Part shown: positions 1 through 7,274 of the stretch, in pieces
Numbering within the stretch: position 1 is the stretch's first letter
Layout: every line of letters begins with the position of its first letter
Assembly: GCA_017880715.1 (NCBI GenBank)
Contig: JADGRT010000074.1
Coordinates: forward strand, 1-9,741
From: Verrucomicrobiia bacterium
Lineage (GTDB): Bacteria; Verrucomicrobiota; Verrucomicrobiia; Limisphaerales; UBA1319
Reading direction: 5' to 3'
DNA: 9,741 nucleotides
The notes under the pieces: generated by a model
Told to the model about the DNA's origin: nothing
Seen by the model: the letters and a program-made list of their open reading frames with translations, nothing else
Database searches by the model: none
Translations under genes and position numbers: made by a program

Positions 1-310
1 ATCCGGTGTGCCGCATAAAGCAGTCGGCCTGCATCCGGCCGGACCGGGCGCCGCGCCGGCTCGCATTCGTCCGCACAGAAATTGCTAAGCAATCGCTTTT
101 TTGACATGCTTCCTACTTTGATTTGAGGCGTGGCGGTTAAGGAGCATGGGTTTGGGCTTGCCGGCATGGGCGCGAGCTTACGCCCTCGTCGATACAGGTC
201 AAGCGCGAGCCGCTCACGGGTCCGTCGCTTCTGGAGAATCCCGGCTTGACTTGGTTTGCGCGTAGGGAACATTACCGCAGTCGGTCGAATTGAACACCGG
301 TTCTAATGCT
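1..310. other. Upstream non-coding region
   Basis: I see no supportable gene here; the open frames at the left edge are short and unrecognisable. Position 101-106 reads TTGACA, a perfect -35 hexamer, but there is no good -10 at 16-18 bp from it. A second -35-like TTGACT lies at 246-251, with only weak -10 candidates around 268-274. Either could drive the DUF362 gene that follows. A short ATTGC/GCAAT stem (about 82-94) followed by a run of T at 97-102 could be a weak terminator of an upstream gene. Confidence 0.4.
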
Positions 311-1528
311 ATGAATCATCATCGCTTTGCCTGCAATCGAAGGAAGTTCCTGCATATGGGCATTTGCCTGGCGGCCGCGGCGCCCGTGGCATTCGCGTTG
401 GGCAAGGAAGACCAAGCTTCGGCGGACCCTCCTGCTGCCGGCCAGGCGGCGGCGCCAGCTCGCAGCCGTTCGGACGCCAAGGTGGCCATCATGTCCTGCA
501 AAGGTTACGGGCCGGAAGTTCGGGCGGCTTTGGAAAAGTCCTTTGACCTGCTGGGAGGCATCGGCGGGCTGGTCAAGAACCAGACCGTCACCGTAAAGAT
601 CAACCTGACCGGATCGGATTTCCATCAGGTGTTTAGCCGGCCGGTGGGGGAGAGTTTCATGACGCACAGCTCGACCGCCATGGCGCTGGGGTCGCTGCTG
701 TTCGCCGCGGGCGCCAAACGGGTGCGCTTCGTGGAATCCACCAATCGCCTCGAGCCGCTCGAAAAGGTGCTGGGTTTTGCTGGCTGGGATGTAAACGCGC
801 TCCTCGCCCTGGGCAACGTGGAACTCGAGGACACGCGTAATTTGGGCAAAACCAAGCAATACGCGCCGCTCCAGGTCGCTTCCGGCGGTTATCTCTTTTC
901 CTCGTTCGAACTGAATCATGCTTATCACGACACCGATGTGCTGGTTTCGCTGTCCAAGCTCAAAACCCACACGATAGCCGGGGTGACGATGTCGATGAAG
1001 AACCTTTTTGGGATCACGCCCAATGCGTTGTATGGCGATCAGGCGGGCAGCGAGAACGCCACCACCGGCCGCGGAAAACTGCACGACATGGTTGGCTGGG
1101 ACGCCGCTGCCGCCGCGAAAATCGTATTTCCCGGAGCCCGGCCTGGAACGTTCTCTAACGATCCTGGCTATCGAGTGCCGCGGATTGTGGCGGACCTTTG
1201 CGAGGCGCGGCCCATTCATCTCTGCGTGATCGACGGCATCACCTCAATGAGCGGCGGCGAGGGACCCTGGTCGGCGGAGGCGCGTCCGATTGGTTTGACC
1301 ACGCCGGGAGTGCTCATCGTGGGTAAGAATCCGGTTTCCACCGACGCGGTAGGCACGGCGGTGATGGGTTTTGACAATCCCCGGGCGGCGCGCGGGGAGG
1401 GACCTTTTAAGTTGGGCGACAACCACCTGGTTCTAGCCGAGCAGCGAAAGCTCGGGATTGCGGATTTGTCGAAAATCGAGGTGCTGGGTGTGCCTATCGC
1501 CCAGGCGCGCTATCCGTATCCGCTATAA
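311..1528 (+). CDS. Tat-exported DUF362 domain protein
   Basis: A 405-residue protein whose N-terminus has a twin-arginine signal: basic residues, then NRRKFLHMG (residues 9-17), then a hydrophobic Ala-rich stretch to about residue 31. It is therefore probably exported folded through the Tat pathway. The rest matches the DUF362 family, with LSKLKTHTIAGVTMSMKN near 214-231, VIDGITSMSGGEGP near 306-319 and GKNPVSTDAVGTAVMGFD near 338-355. DUF362 has no settled biochemical role. Some relatives carry ferredoxin-type Cys clusters, but none is present here. I chose the ATG at 311; an in-frame TTG at 290 would add seven residues, and neither start has a clear Shine-Dalgarno sequence. The gene stands alone on the plus strand and is followed at once by a palindromic repeat. 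Family assignment is firm, function is not. Confidence 0.85.
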   Translation: MNHHRFACNRRKFLHMGICLAAAAPVAFALGKEDQASADPPAAGQAAAPARSRSDAKVAIMSCKGYGPEVRAALEKSFDLLGGIGGLVKNQTVTVKINLTGSDFHQVFSRPVGESFMTHSSTAMALGSLLFAAGAKRVRFVESTNRLEPLEKVLGFAGWDVNALLALGNVELEDTRNLGKTKQYAPLQVASGGYLFSSFELNHAYHDTDVLVSLSKLKTHTIAGVTMSMKNLFGITPNALYGDQAGSENATTGRGKLHDMVGWDAAAAAKIVFPGARPGTFSNDPGYRVPRIVADLCEARPIHLCVIDGITSMSGGEGPWSAEARPIGLTTPGVLIVGKNPVSTDAVGTAVMGFDNPRAARGEGPFKLGDNHLVLAEQRKLGIADLSKIEVLGVPIAQARYPYPL

Positions 1529-1537
1529 GGCGGGGTC

Positions 1538-1652
1538 AATTCATGATCCAAAAAAAGTAGGAGCCGAGGTGACGAGGCTCTGATTTTCTGATTAGGCGGC
1601 CGCTTAAAATTAAAATGAGGCTCGTGACCTCGTCCCCTACCTTTCATGAATT
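1538..1652. repeat. Composite palindromic repeat with a GCGGCCGC core
   Basis: The outer arms AATTCATGA (1538-1546) and TCATGAATT (1644-1652) pair perfectly. Inside them, 24-bp arms at 1557-1580 and 1617-1640 pair at 20 of 24 positions. The centre is the self-complementary octamer GCGGCCGC at 1596-1603, flanked by A/T-rich stretches. The structure starts 10 bp after the DUF362 stop codon and could fold in its mRNA as a 3' end structure, although there is no classic T-tract. Sixteen bases of it (1594-1609) recur in inverted orientation at the right end of the window (9726-9741), so it probably belongs to a dispersed family. Confidence 0.8.
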
Positions 1653-1794
1653 TGCCCTGGCTCTGGCGATATTGCCTCTGCTTTAGCATTGCTAGACTCG
1701 AGGCGTCCCGGTATAAAGTTCCGGCATTGAATTCCCATAGGCAAAACGCTGCTCTGTCATTCTGACGCCGTGGGGATTACGAAAACCGGACAAC

Positions 1795-1965
1795 ATGTTT
1801 GCCTCGAAGAAACATAAGGAAGCGAATCGTTTCTATCTCCTGCCGAGCATGGGACGGAGCAATCGCAAACACCACCGCGAGGTTCTCCTTTGGGCTTTGG
1901 TAGTGGGCTTGATTTGCGCGGCCATCGTTGGCTTTCTCATCTGGTTCATGAATGGGCGTTTTTAG
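1795..1965 (+). CDS. Small single-pass membrane protein
   Basis: A 56-residue frame from ATG 1795 to TAG 1965. The N-terminal half is strongly basic (KKHKEANR, then GRSNRKHHRE). One hydrophobic helix follows, LLWALVVGLICAAIVGFLIWF at about residues 31-51, ending in MNGRF. The positive-inside rule predicts a cytoplasmic N-terminus with the helix in the inner membrane. An alternative start is Met19 (MGRSNRKHH). I cannot see a good ribosome binding site. The gene converges on rdgB with only 11 bp between the two stop codons. I do not recognise a function. The clean basic-then-hydrophobic layout and the fit into the gap argue that it is real, but it is too short to be sure. Confidence 0.6.
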   Translation: MFASKKHKEANRFYLLPSMGRSNRKHHREVLLWALVVGLICAAIVGFLIWFMNGRF

Positions 1966-1976
1966 GCATCCCTTCC

Positions 1977-2681
1977 CTATCCGGCGCATGGCACCGCCAA
2001 ATACTCTTGGAGCCTGCTCAACGCGGCCGCGCGATGACTGATCCGGTTTTTAATCGATTCACCCAATTCCGCAAACGTTTCGGTGTAAGTTCGGGGAATA
2101 AACAACGGGTCGTACCCGAATCCGCCCTTTCCTTGCGGTGCGAATCCCACGCATCCTTCGCAAGCGCCTTCGAATAACCGTGTTTGCGCCACCAGCTCGG
2201 CAACCGTGGGAACGATCGGGGTATGTCCCCGAACGGGGATGGGCGTCAGCGCGATGACGCAACGGAACCGCGCGGTCCGGCGTTCCATCGGCGCCTGGGC
2301 CAGCCATTGCAGCAGCTTGGCGTTGTTGGCCTCGTCGGACGAATTGCTGCCCGGGCTTGCATCCAGGGCCGCGAACCGCGCCGAGTGAACCCCGGGCGCG
2401 CCTTGCAAGACATCCACCTCCAGACCGGAATCGTCGGCCAGGACAAAATCAGGGGAGCTATCGCCGATTGCGGATTGCAGATTGCGGACGGTTGAAACAC
2501 ACCAAGCCGCCAGCTCGGCGGCTTTCTTCGTCGCGTTGCCGGCGAAGGTATTGGCATCTTCGATAACCGCGGGCGCCAAGGGGAAATCGGCCAGAGTCAG
2601 GCAATGAAAAGCCGCGCCTAAAACAGCGCGGATTTCTTCGACTTTATGGACATTGCGGGTGGCGATTAACAGCGTCGTCAT
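1977..2681 (-). CDS. rdgB: RdgB/HAM1 non-canonical purine NTP pyrophosphatase
   Basis: This cytoplasmic enzyme hydrolyses dITP, XTP and ITP to the monophosphate and pyrophosphate, keeping deaminated purines out of DNA and RNA. Family marks are all present: the N-terminal ATRNVHKVEEI (residues 7-17), the substrate/metal motif LADDSGLEVD (81-90) followed by GAPGVHSARFA, and near the C-terminus GGFGYDPLF, TFAELGESIKNRISHRAAAL. At 234 residues it is longer than typical members (E. coli RdgB is 197). Most of the excess sits in two places: residues 62-78, between the helix ending AAWC and the DDSGLEVD motif, and an extended C-terminal half. The first is encoded by repeat-like DNA (see 2466-2486). 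It starts at ATG 2681, 45 bp downstream of the kinase stop on the same strand, so co-transcription is possible. No clear Shine-Dalgarno sequence is visible. Confidence 0.95.
   Translation of the reverse strand: MTTLLIATRNVHKVEEIRAVLGAAFHCLTLADFPLAPAVIEDANTFAGNATKKAAELAAWCVSTVRNLQSAIGDSSPDFVLADDSGLEVDVLQGAPGVHSARFAALDASPGSNSSDEANNAKLLQWLAQAPMERRTARFRCVIALTPIPVRGHTPIVPTVAELVAQTRLFEGACEGCVGFAPQGKGGFGYDPLFIPRTYTETFAELGESIKNRISHRAAALSRLQEYLAVPCAG
2466..2486 (-). repeat. GATTGCR x3 tandem repeat inside rdgB
   Basis: Three adjacent 7-bp units GATTGCG, GATTGCA, GATTGCG (plus strand). Read on the coding strand they give RNLQSAI, part of a 17-residue segment (VSTVRNLQSAIGDSSPD) where RdgB homologues normally have only a short link between the preceding helix and the DDSGLEVD motif. 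This looks like an intergenic-type repeat that entered the gene without breaking its frame. That it is an insertion is inferred from memory of the family alignment. Confidence 0.65.
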
Positions 2682-2726
2682 GCCGGCATCATCATCCGAT
2701 TGGGGCGCTCTACGCCATCCTAAATC

Positions 2727-5700
2727 TCAGCCTCTTCGCGCCTCGTCCGCCAAAGAGACGGGCGCAGCCGGATTGCCATCCAAGGAACTCCGTACGGCCA
2801 TGGCGAGGGCTGGTGGAGCATACGGCTTGGCGAGAAAACTGAATCCCGGCCGCATCACCAACTCCTCTCCCGCCATATCCAGGCTGTAGCCACTGGTGTA
2901 AATGACCTTGAGCGACGGTTGCTCGGCGTGCAATTTCTCGGCGAGTTCGCGTCCGGAGATTCCGCCAGGCATGACCAAGTCGGTCAGTAACAACCGCACT
3001 TGGCCGGCGTTTTGACGCCATACCTGCATGGCCTCGATGCCATCGGCGGCCTCCAGCGTGACATAGCCGTAGCGGGCCAGAACGGTCCGCACCAATGAGC
3101 GTAACGCCGGCTCGTCCTCGACCACCAGGATGGTTTCCGAACCGCCACGCACGCCAGGCTTGGAGCTTGTGGCGCGTGATGATTCGGCGGCCGCAAAGAC
3201 GGCGGGCAGGAACAGGGTGAAGGTCGTGCCCTGGCCCACCGCGCTTTCCACCTCGATCCATCCTTCGTGCTGCTTCACAATGCCATAGATGGTGGCCAGG
3301 CCGAGACCGGTGCCTTTACCCACTTCTTTGGTGGTGAAAAACGGCTCAAACAGATGGCTGCGCACGGTGGCATCCATCCCGCAGCCGGTATCCGTCACGC
3401 TCAAACAAACGAAATGGCCGGCGCGCGCCTCCGGATGCCGTTTGGCCTGGATTTCGTTCACCTCCCGCTCGAACGTGCGCAACTTCAACCGGCCGCCTTG
3501 CGGCATGGCATCGCGGGCGTTGACCGCCAGGTTGACCAGCACCAACTCCATCATGCCCACGTCGGCGCGGACGGACGGCAGGCGGGATGCATAGTCCAAT
3601 TGGAGCTCGATGTTTTCGCCCAGGAGGCGTTGGAGCATGCGAACGACACTGCCGATGGCCTCGTTCAAGTCCAGAATCTTCGGCTGCATGATCTGCTTGC
3701 GGCTGAAGGCCAGCAGTTGGCGGGTCAGATTGGCGGCGCGACCGGCGGCCACCGAAACTTCTTTGAGCGCTTCGGCCGTTTCGGGATCTTGCTCGCGCCC
3801 GGACAGCAACAGGCCGGTATGTCCCTGGATGACCGTCAGGATGTTGTTGAACTCGTGCGCAACGCCGGCCGCCAGTTGCCCGACGGCGGCCAGGCGTTCC
3901 TGCTGCATAATGGCCTTTTGGGTTTCGCGCAGCCGGTCATAGGCATTCTGCAAATCGGTCCGCAACCGGGCGTGGTGGGCAGCCAGGGAGATCGACTCGC
4001 ATAGGGTCTGCAGGAACTCAATCTCGACGGGATTGAACCCGTTGATCGAACGTCGCGCGGCTGTCAAAACGCCATAGGTTTGGCCATCCACCGCCAGGGG
4101 CGCTGCCAACACGGAGAGGAATCCGCTAGCCGCCAATTTGCGCGGATGGACGGCTGGGTTTCGGCTCAAGTCGGAATTGTATGACATCTCGCCCTTCAGG
4201 CACGCTTCCAGTCCCAAGTCGGAGGGGATTAATAACGCTCCTTCCCCCAGACCCATCTCCGCAGCAAGAAGCTGGCTCTTCGGACCTCGCGCCGCCACCT
4301 TAAATGTGTCGGTGTCGGGATCGTAAAGCATCACGCCGCCGAAATCGATCGGCAGATGCGTCTCCAGGTGGCCCATGGTAACCCGGAAAATGCTGATCAT
4401 GTCCTGCTGTTCGGCCGCCGCGCGCGTGATCTGGTTTAACAGGCTGGTGCTCGCCAGCTCCTGACGGATCGTCTCGGTCTGCTTCTGAACCCGTAGGCGC
4501 AACATCACCACCCAACCCATCGCGGCCAGCAGAACCGCTCCGGTAACGCCAGCAGCTCCAACCACGCGCCGACCGGTCCACCAGAGCGGCAACTTGAGAA
4601 CCTCCACGTCCCCCGGTGTGCGCAGTTGGAGCCGCAGACTGCGGGTGCGCCCGGCGCTGTCATTCCAAATCGAATTGATTCCCGTCAACCGCAGCAAACT
4701 GCCGAGGCGAAGCGCAGCTAGCGGGGCGACGGGCTGGGAACTTTCCAGAGAGGCCTCGAATACCAATTCATCGGCCTGCAAGATTAACCCGCGGCCCTCG
4801 ACGCCATTCACCCAATCCACCAACCGCGCCTCCAAGCTGACCAACTGCGCGTCGTACTTGCCAGAAATTGCCTCCTGAATAGTGATTGACTTCGGCTCGA
4901 TCGCCGGGCCGGAGCCAACCCGGCGAAAAATAGCGTCCGACAAATAAGGACCCGTCTCTCCGGCGGACACAAAGCCCGCCACTTCGACGCGATCCCCGGG
5001 GGAAACCGGCGCCAGGGTGGCAGCGCGCACAAAAAGACCATCGGTATCATTTTGCACGAAGAGGGTGGACCAGCGGGAATCCCGGTAGGTCACCACCCCT
5101 TGCACCCGAACGCGGTGGCTTAACTCGCCACCCGACTGGTACCTTAACAGGCTGTTAATGGACAGCAGCGGCTGGGCATAAGGATCGACCGGGGCGGGTT
5201 GTTCGATCGAGAAATCCTCCAACCGGTTCGCATAGAGCAGCACGCCGATCCATTGTTGTTTGTCGTTGAACCGCGCCACACAGACGCCCGCCACCCGCAC
5301 GACCGCGTCAACCAGGTTGGTTGGCAACGGCTTGGAGGGGAGCCAGGGCATCCTGACAGAAATGCCGCCACTGAAGGTCTCCAGGTTCGCGGTCAGAAGG
5401 TTGGACTCGTTGCTGACCGCGTGCACAACGCCCCTGATCTCGACCCGTTGACTGTCCTCCTGGCCGGTGCGCAAGAGCTCAAAAGTAACCGGTTTGGCCA
5501 GCGGCAGCTCAACCTGGCCCAACAGCCGATAACGAGGAAGGATGATGATCGGAGCGTACAAGCCCGGACCCGTGAAACCCATAACTTCGACTTTTTCGCC
5601 GACTTTACGCTGGGCCAGCGAGCCGGACTGATTATCATAAACATAAATGCCAGCGCTATCGTCCTGAACGAACAAGAGATTCCGCTCCACGTTTTGAAAA

Positions 5701-6836
5701 GTGACCACCCCTTGCACGCGCACCGGGTAACCGCGACGCGCCTCCTCGACCGTCAAGCCCCGGATTTGGGTGACCTGGCGCAAAACCGGCAGGTACACTG
5801 CTCGTGGAAGCGCGGCCGTCTTGTTGGTAGCTCCAACCGGGATTTGCGGAAGACTCAAGGCCAAAATGCGTATGACCGCATCCTCCAAAACCGGTCCCGC
5901 CGCATCACGGCCGGGAAATCCCAGCACTTCTGCTACTTGGTTGGACGGCGCGTCCATTAATTCAGAGGCTTGAACCTGAACGACGCCATTGGAATCCGCC
6001 AGGCGCAAGGTCCCACCCGGTCCGCGTCCCAGAGTTCCGCTCACGCGAACCCGATGTATCCGGGCGGGCGGCGTGGGGTCGGCAATCAAACTGGCAATCG
6101 AACGTAACGGGGCCACGTCGGGATATCCGGGCGTCTTAACCTCGACCGCCAGGTTGCCAAAGTTCGGCACGTGCAGATCGAGAAAGACGGGATCCTGAGG
6201 CGTCGAGGAAACCATGCCGCAAACGCCTTGAATTCTCACTTCCGCGTCCACCAACCCTTCCCACACCCGACTGGGAGGAGGCGCTTCCGTGAAGAGGGCT
6301 CGCAACCGTTTTCCATCCGCGGCGATTTCCAGCAGGAGCCGGTTCCCTACGTTGATTGCCGAGCGGACCACACCGCGCACCTCCACCCAGTTTGAGTCTT
6401 CCGTGTCCGTGGCCAGTTGCGCGAAAGTCACCGGCTTGGCAGGAGGCAGCGACACCTCGCCCAGTCCCAACACGAGCGCCTGGTCAATGTAGGGCAAATG
6501 GTTCCCCTGGGCGGCAATCCCGGTGACCTCGACCTTCTGACCCGACCGCCACCATGCGGATTTGTTCTGGGGGGAAATAAAAACACCGCCCGTGGCGTCT
6601 TGTAAAAATACCAACCCCCGGCTCGTATCCCACAGGGTGATGACCCCCGTCAGCTTGACCCGATAACCACGGACGGCTTCATTCGTGGTCAAGGTCCGGA
6701 CCTGCTCGACACGGGTTAACGTGGGTGGAGCGCCAGCGGCCGCCGGTTCGCTGGCCTCACCCGAAGACAAGCTCCCCAGCAACCCTGCCGCCAGGAGGGC
6801 CGCAACGCGTCTTGGCGATGGAATTCGGACCCACAT
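2727..6836 (-). CDS. Hybrid sensor histidine kinase with large periplasmic ectodomain
   Basis: A 1369-residue membrane receptor that should autophosphorylate on His and pass the phosphate to its own receiver. Order: signal peptide (about 1-30, RRVAALLAAGLLGSL then small residues), an ectodomain of repeated OB-like beta modules (about 43-749), a transmembrane helix (about 758-779), a GAF domain (about 795-955), a linker helix, the HisKA H-box VAHEFNN with His994, and the HATPase_c domain. The latter has the N-box VNLAVNARDA (Asn1102, Asn1106), G1 DTGCGM (from Asp1149), the F-box LFEPFFTTKE and G2 GKGTGLGLA. A C-terminal receiver follows, with VVEDE (Asp1241), phospho-acceptor Asp1286 in LLLTDLVMPGG, Thr1314 and Lys1337. 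All catalytic residues are present. I chose ATG 6836; an in-frame TTG at 6878 adds 14 hydrophilic residues that fit a signal peptide poorly. The ligand is unknown, and no separate DNA-binding regulator lies nearby. Confidence 0.93.
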   Translation of the reverse strand: MWVRIPSPRRVAALLAAGLLGSLSSGEASEPAAAGAPPTLTRVEQVRTLTTNEAVRGYRVKLTGVITLWDTSRGLVFLQDATGGVFISPQNKSAWWRSGQKVEVTGIAAQGNHLPYIDQALVLGLGEVSLPPAKPVTFAQLATDTEDSNWVEVRGVVRSAINVGNRLLLEIAADGKRLRALFTEAPPPSRVWEGLVDAEVRIQGVCGMVSSTPQDPVFLDLHVPNFGNLAVEVKTPGYPDVAPLRSIASLIADPTPPARIHRVRVSGTLGRGPGGTLRLADSNGVVQVQASELMDAPSNQVAEVLGFPGRDAAGPVLEDAVIRILALSLPQIPVGATNKTAALPRAVYLPVLRQVTQIRGLTVEEARRGYPVRVQGVVTFQNVERNLLFVQDDSAGIYVYDNQSGSLAQRKVGEKVEVMGFTGPGLYAPIIILPRYRLLGQVELPLAKPVTFELLRTGQEDSQRVEIRGVVHAVSNESNLLTANLETFSGGISVRMPWLPSKPLPTNLVDAVVRVAGVCVARFNDKQQWIGVLLYANRLEDFSIEQPAPVDPYAQPLLSINSLLRYQSGGELSHRVRVQGVVTYRDSRWSTLFVQNDTDGLFVRAATLAPVSPGDRVEVAGFVSAGETGPYLSDAIFRRVGSGPAIEPKSITIQEAISGKYDAQLVSLEARLVDWVNGVEGRGLILQADELVFEASLESSQPVAPLAALRLGSLLRLTGINSIWNDSAGRTRSLRLQLRTPGDVEVLKLPLWWTGRRVVGAAGVTGAVLLAAMGWVVMLRLRVQKQTETIRQELASTSLLNQITRAAAEQQDMISIFRVTMGHLETHLPIDFGGVMLYDPDTDTFKVAARGPKSQLLAAEMGLGEGALLIPSDLGLEACLKGEMSYNSDLSRNPAVHPRKLAASGFLSVLAAPLAVDGQTYGVLTAARRSINGFNPVEIEFLQTLCESISLAAHHARLRTDLQNAYDRLRETQKAIMQQERLAAVGQLAAGVAHEFNNILTVIQGHTGLLLSGREQDPETAEALKEVSVAAGRAANLTRQLLAFSRKQIMQPKILDLNEAIGSVVRMLQRLLGENIELQLDYASRLPSVRADVGMMELVLVNLAVNARDAMPQGGRLKLRTFEREVNEIQAKRHPEARAGHFVCLSVTDTGCGMDATVRSHLFEPFFTTKEVGKGTGLGLATIYGIVKQHEGWIEVESAVGQGTTFTLFLPAVFAAAESSRATSSKPGVRGGSETILVVEDEPALRSLVRTVLARYGYVTLEAADGIEAMQVWRQNAGQVRLLLTDLVMPGGISGRELAEKLHAEQPSLKVIYTSGYSLDMAGEELVMRPGFSFLAKPYAPPALAMAVRSSLDGNPAAPVSLADEARRG

Positions 6837-6864
6837 TCTCTTGTTATCCCAATGGACCGAGGAG

Positions 6865-6948
6865 TCATGGAAATCCAACCCGGTAATAGGCCCGGTCTCC
6901 CCGCTCGCTTTCCCGATGAGATCGATATTGTCGAACGACCTTATCCAT
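6865..6948 (-). pseudogene. Truncated 5' copy of the small nucleotidyltransferase partner gene
   Basis: A 27-codon frame from ATG 6948 to TGA 6865. Its first 23 residues (MDKVVRQYR, then SHRESERGDRAYYR) equal those of the intact gene at 7663-7851 except for Ser in place of Thr at position 10. After YYR the similarity stops and the frame runs out as VGFP. It ends 28 bp before the kinase ATG and overlaps the alternative TTG start at 6878. It is most simply a by-product of the leader duplication, and it may still be translated as an upstream open reading frame. Confidence 0.75.
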
Positions 6949-6957
6949 GTCGCCCAT

Positions 6958-6966
6958 CTTATACCA
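6958..6966 (-). promoter_or_regulatory. Possible extended -10 element in leader copy 1
   Basis: The minus strand reads TGGTATAAG, which fits an extended -10 (TGn plus TATAAG). No -35 match is seen. A start about 7 bp downstream would fall only a few bases before ATG 6948, giving an almost leaderless transcript. In copy 2 the matching site (7860-7868) reads CGGTATAGG, a weaker match. Confidence 0.3.
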
Positions 6967-7105
6967 AACCATGCGCATGACCAGCTTTACCTGGTGGAAA
7001 ACGGCTGGCTGGACGCATCTGGCTAAGCCTGACCCACACCGCCCATTACGCCATCGCCGTGGCCATTCTCGAAAGCGCTCCCGACCAGCGCGCGTGAGCC
7101 CCGCA

Positions 7106-7194
7106 TCGTCCTCGTCCTCGTCCTTCGTCCCTCGTTCTCGATTTCATAAACAAAAAGATCGAGGACGAGGGACGAAGGACGAGGACGAGGACGA
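7106..7194. repeat. 37-bp near-perfect inverted repeat (TC-rich/GA-rich hairpin), copy 1
   Basis: The left arm 7106-7142 is a run of TCGTCC-like units. The right arm 7158-7194 is its reverse complement with a single mismatch, which would be a G-U pair in one RNA orientation. The loop is 15 bp (7143-7157). In RNA this would be a very stable stem. It lies 81 bp past the nucleotidyltransferase stop and about 150 bp upstream of the truncated small gene. It could act as a 3' end structure, a 5' leader structure or both. There is no T-tract. Confidence 0.88.
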
Positions 7195-7274
7195 AATAGC
7201 CCAAAAACGGCGATCCGATCTCGCGGAGAAACTGGCGCCTCCAATGCCAAGTCGAGCCGCCAAGAATCCCGTTT

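Larger units (their letters stand above)
6881..7203 (-). repeat. Leader repeat, copy 1 (upstream of the kinase)
   Basis: A direct repeat of 7784-8083. The sharp inner edge at 6881 falls inside the codon after YYR of the partner gene. From there through 6948 the copies differ by one base (6921 versus 7824). Similarity then continues with scattered substitutions and small indels through the leader and the TC/GA hairpin to about 7203, and more faintly to about 7218. In transcription order it contains the hairpin, a conserved leader of about 150 bp, a -10-like box and the first 23 codons of the small gene. It fills nearly the whole gap between the nucleotidyltransferase and the kinase, so it probably carries the kinase promoter. 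The remaining 7204-7274 holds only faint repeat similarity and a 13-bp match to the nucleotidyltransferase 3' end. Confidence 0.9.

Noticed and set aside
272..1219. A 315-codon open frame on the minus strand
   Set aside because: It lies wholly antisense to the DUF362 gene, is rich in Arg/His/Gly as expected of a GC-driven shadow frame, and shows no recognisable motif.
1529..1794. A gene between the DUF362 gene and the small membrane protein
   Set aside because: Apart from the palindrome there is no open frame of useful length or recognisable content.
3267..5960. Long plus-strand open frames (about 245 and 253 codons) opposite the kinase
   Set aside because: The minus-strand kinase has complete family motifs throughout these stretches, and the plus frames give low-complexity His/Gln/Arg-rich protein with no signal or domain.
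7106..7194. TC/GA repeats considered as a CRISPR array or simple microsatellite
   Set aside because: There are no regular spacers, and the two halves are reverse complements, so it is an inverted repeat rather than a tandem array.
7023..7250. Minus-strand frame across the hairpin encoding Arg/Thr-rich protein
   Set aside because: Its composition comes entirely from the palindrome, and the corresponding frame in the other copy is not conserved as protein.
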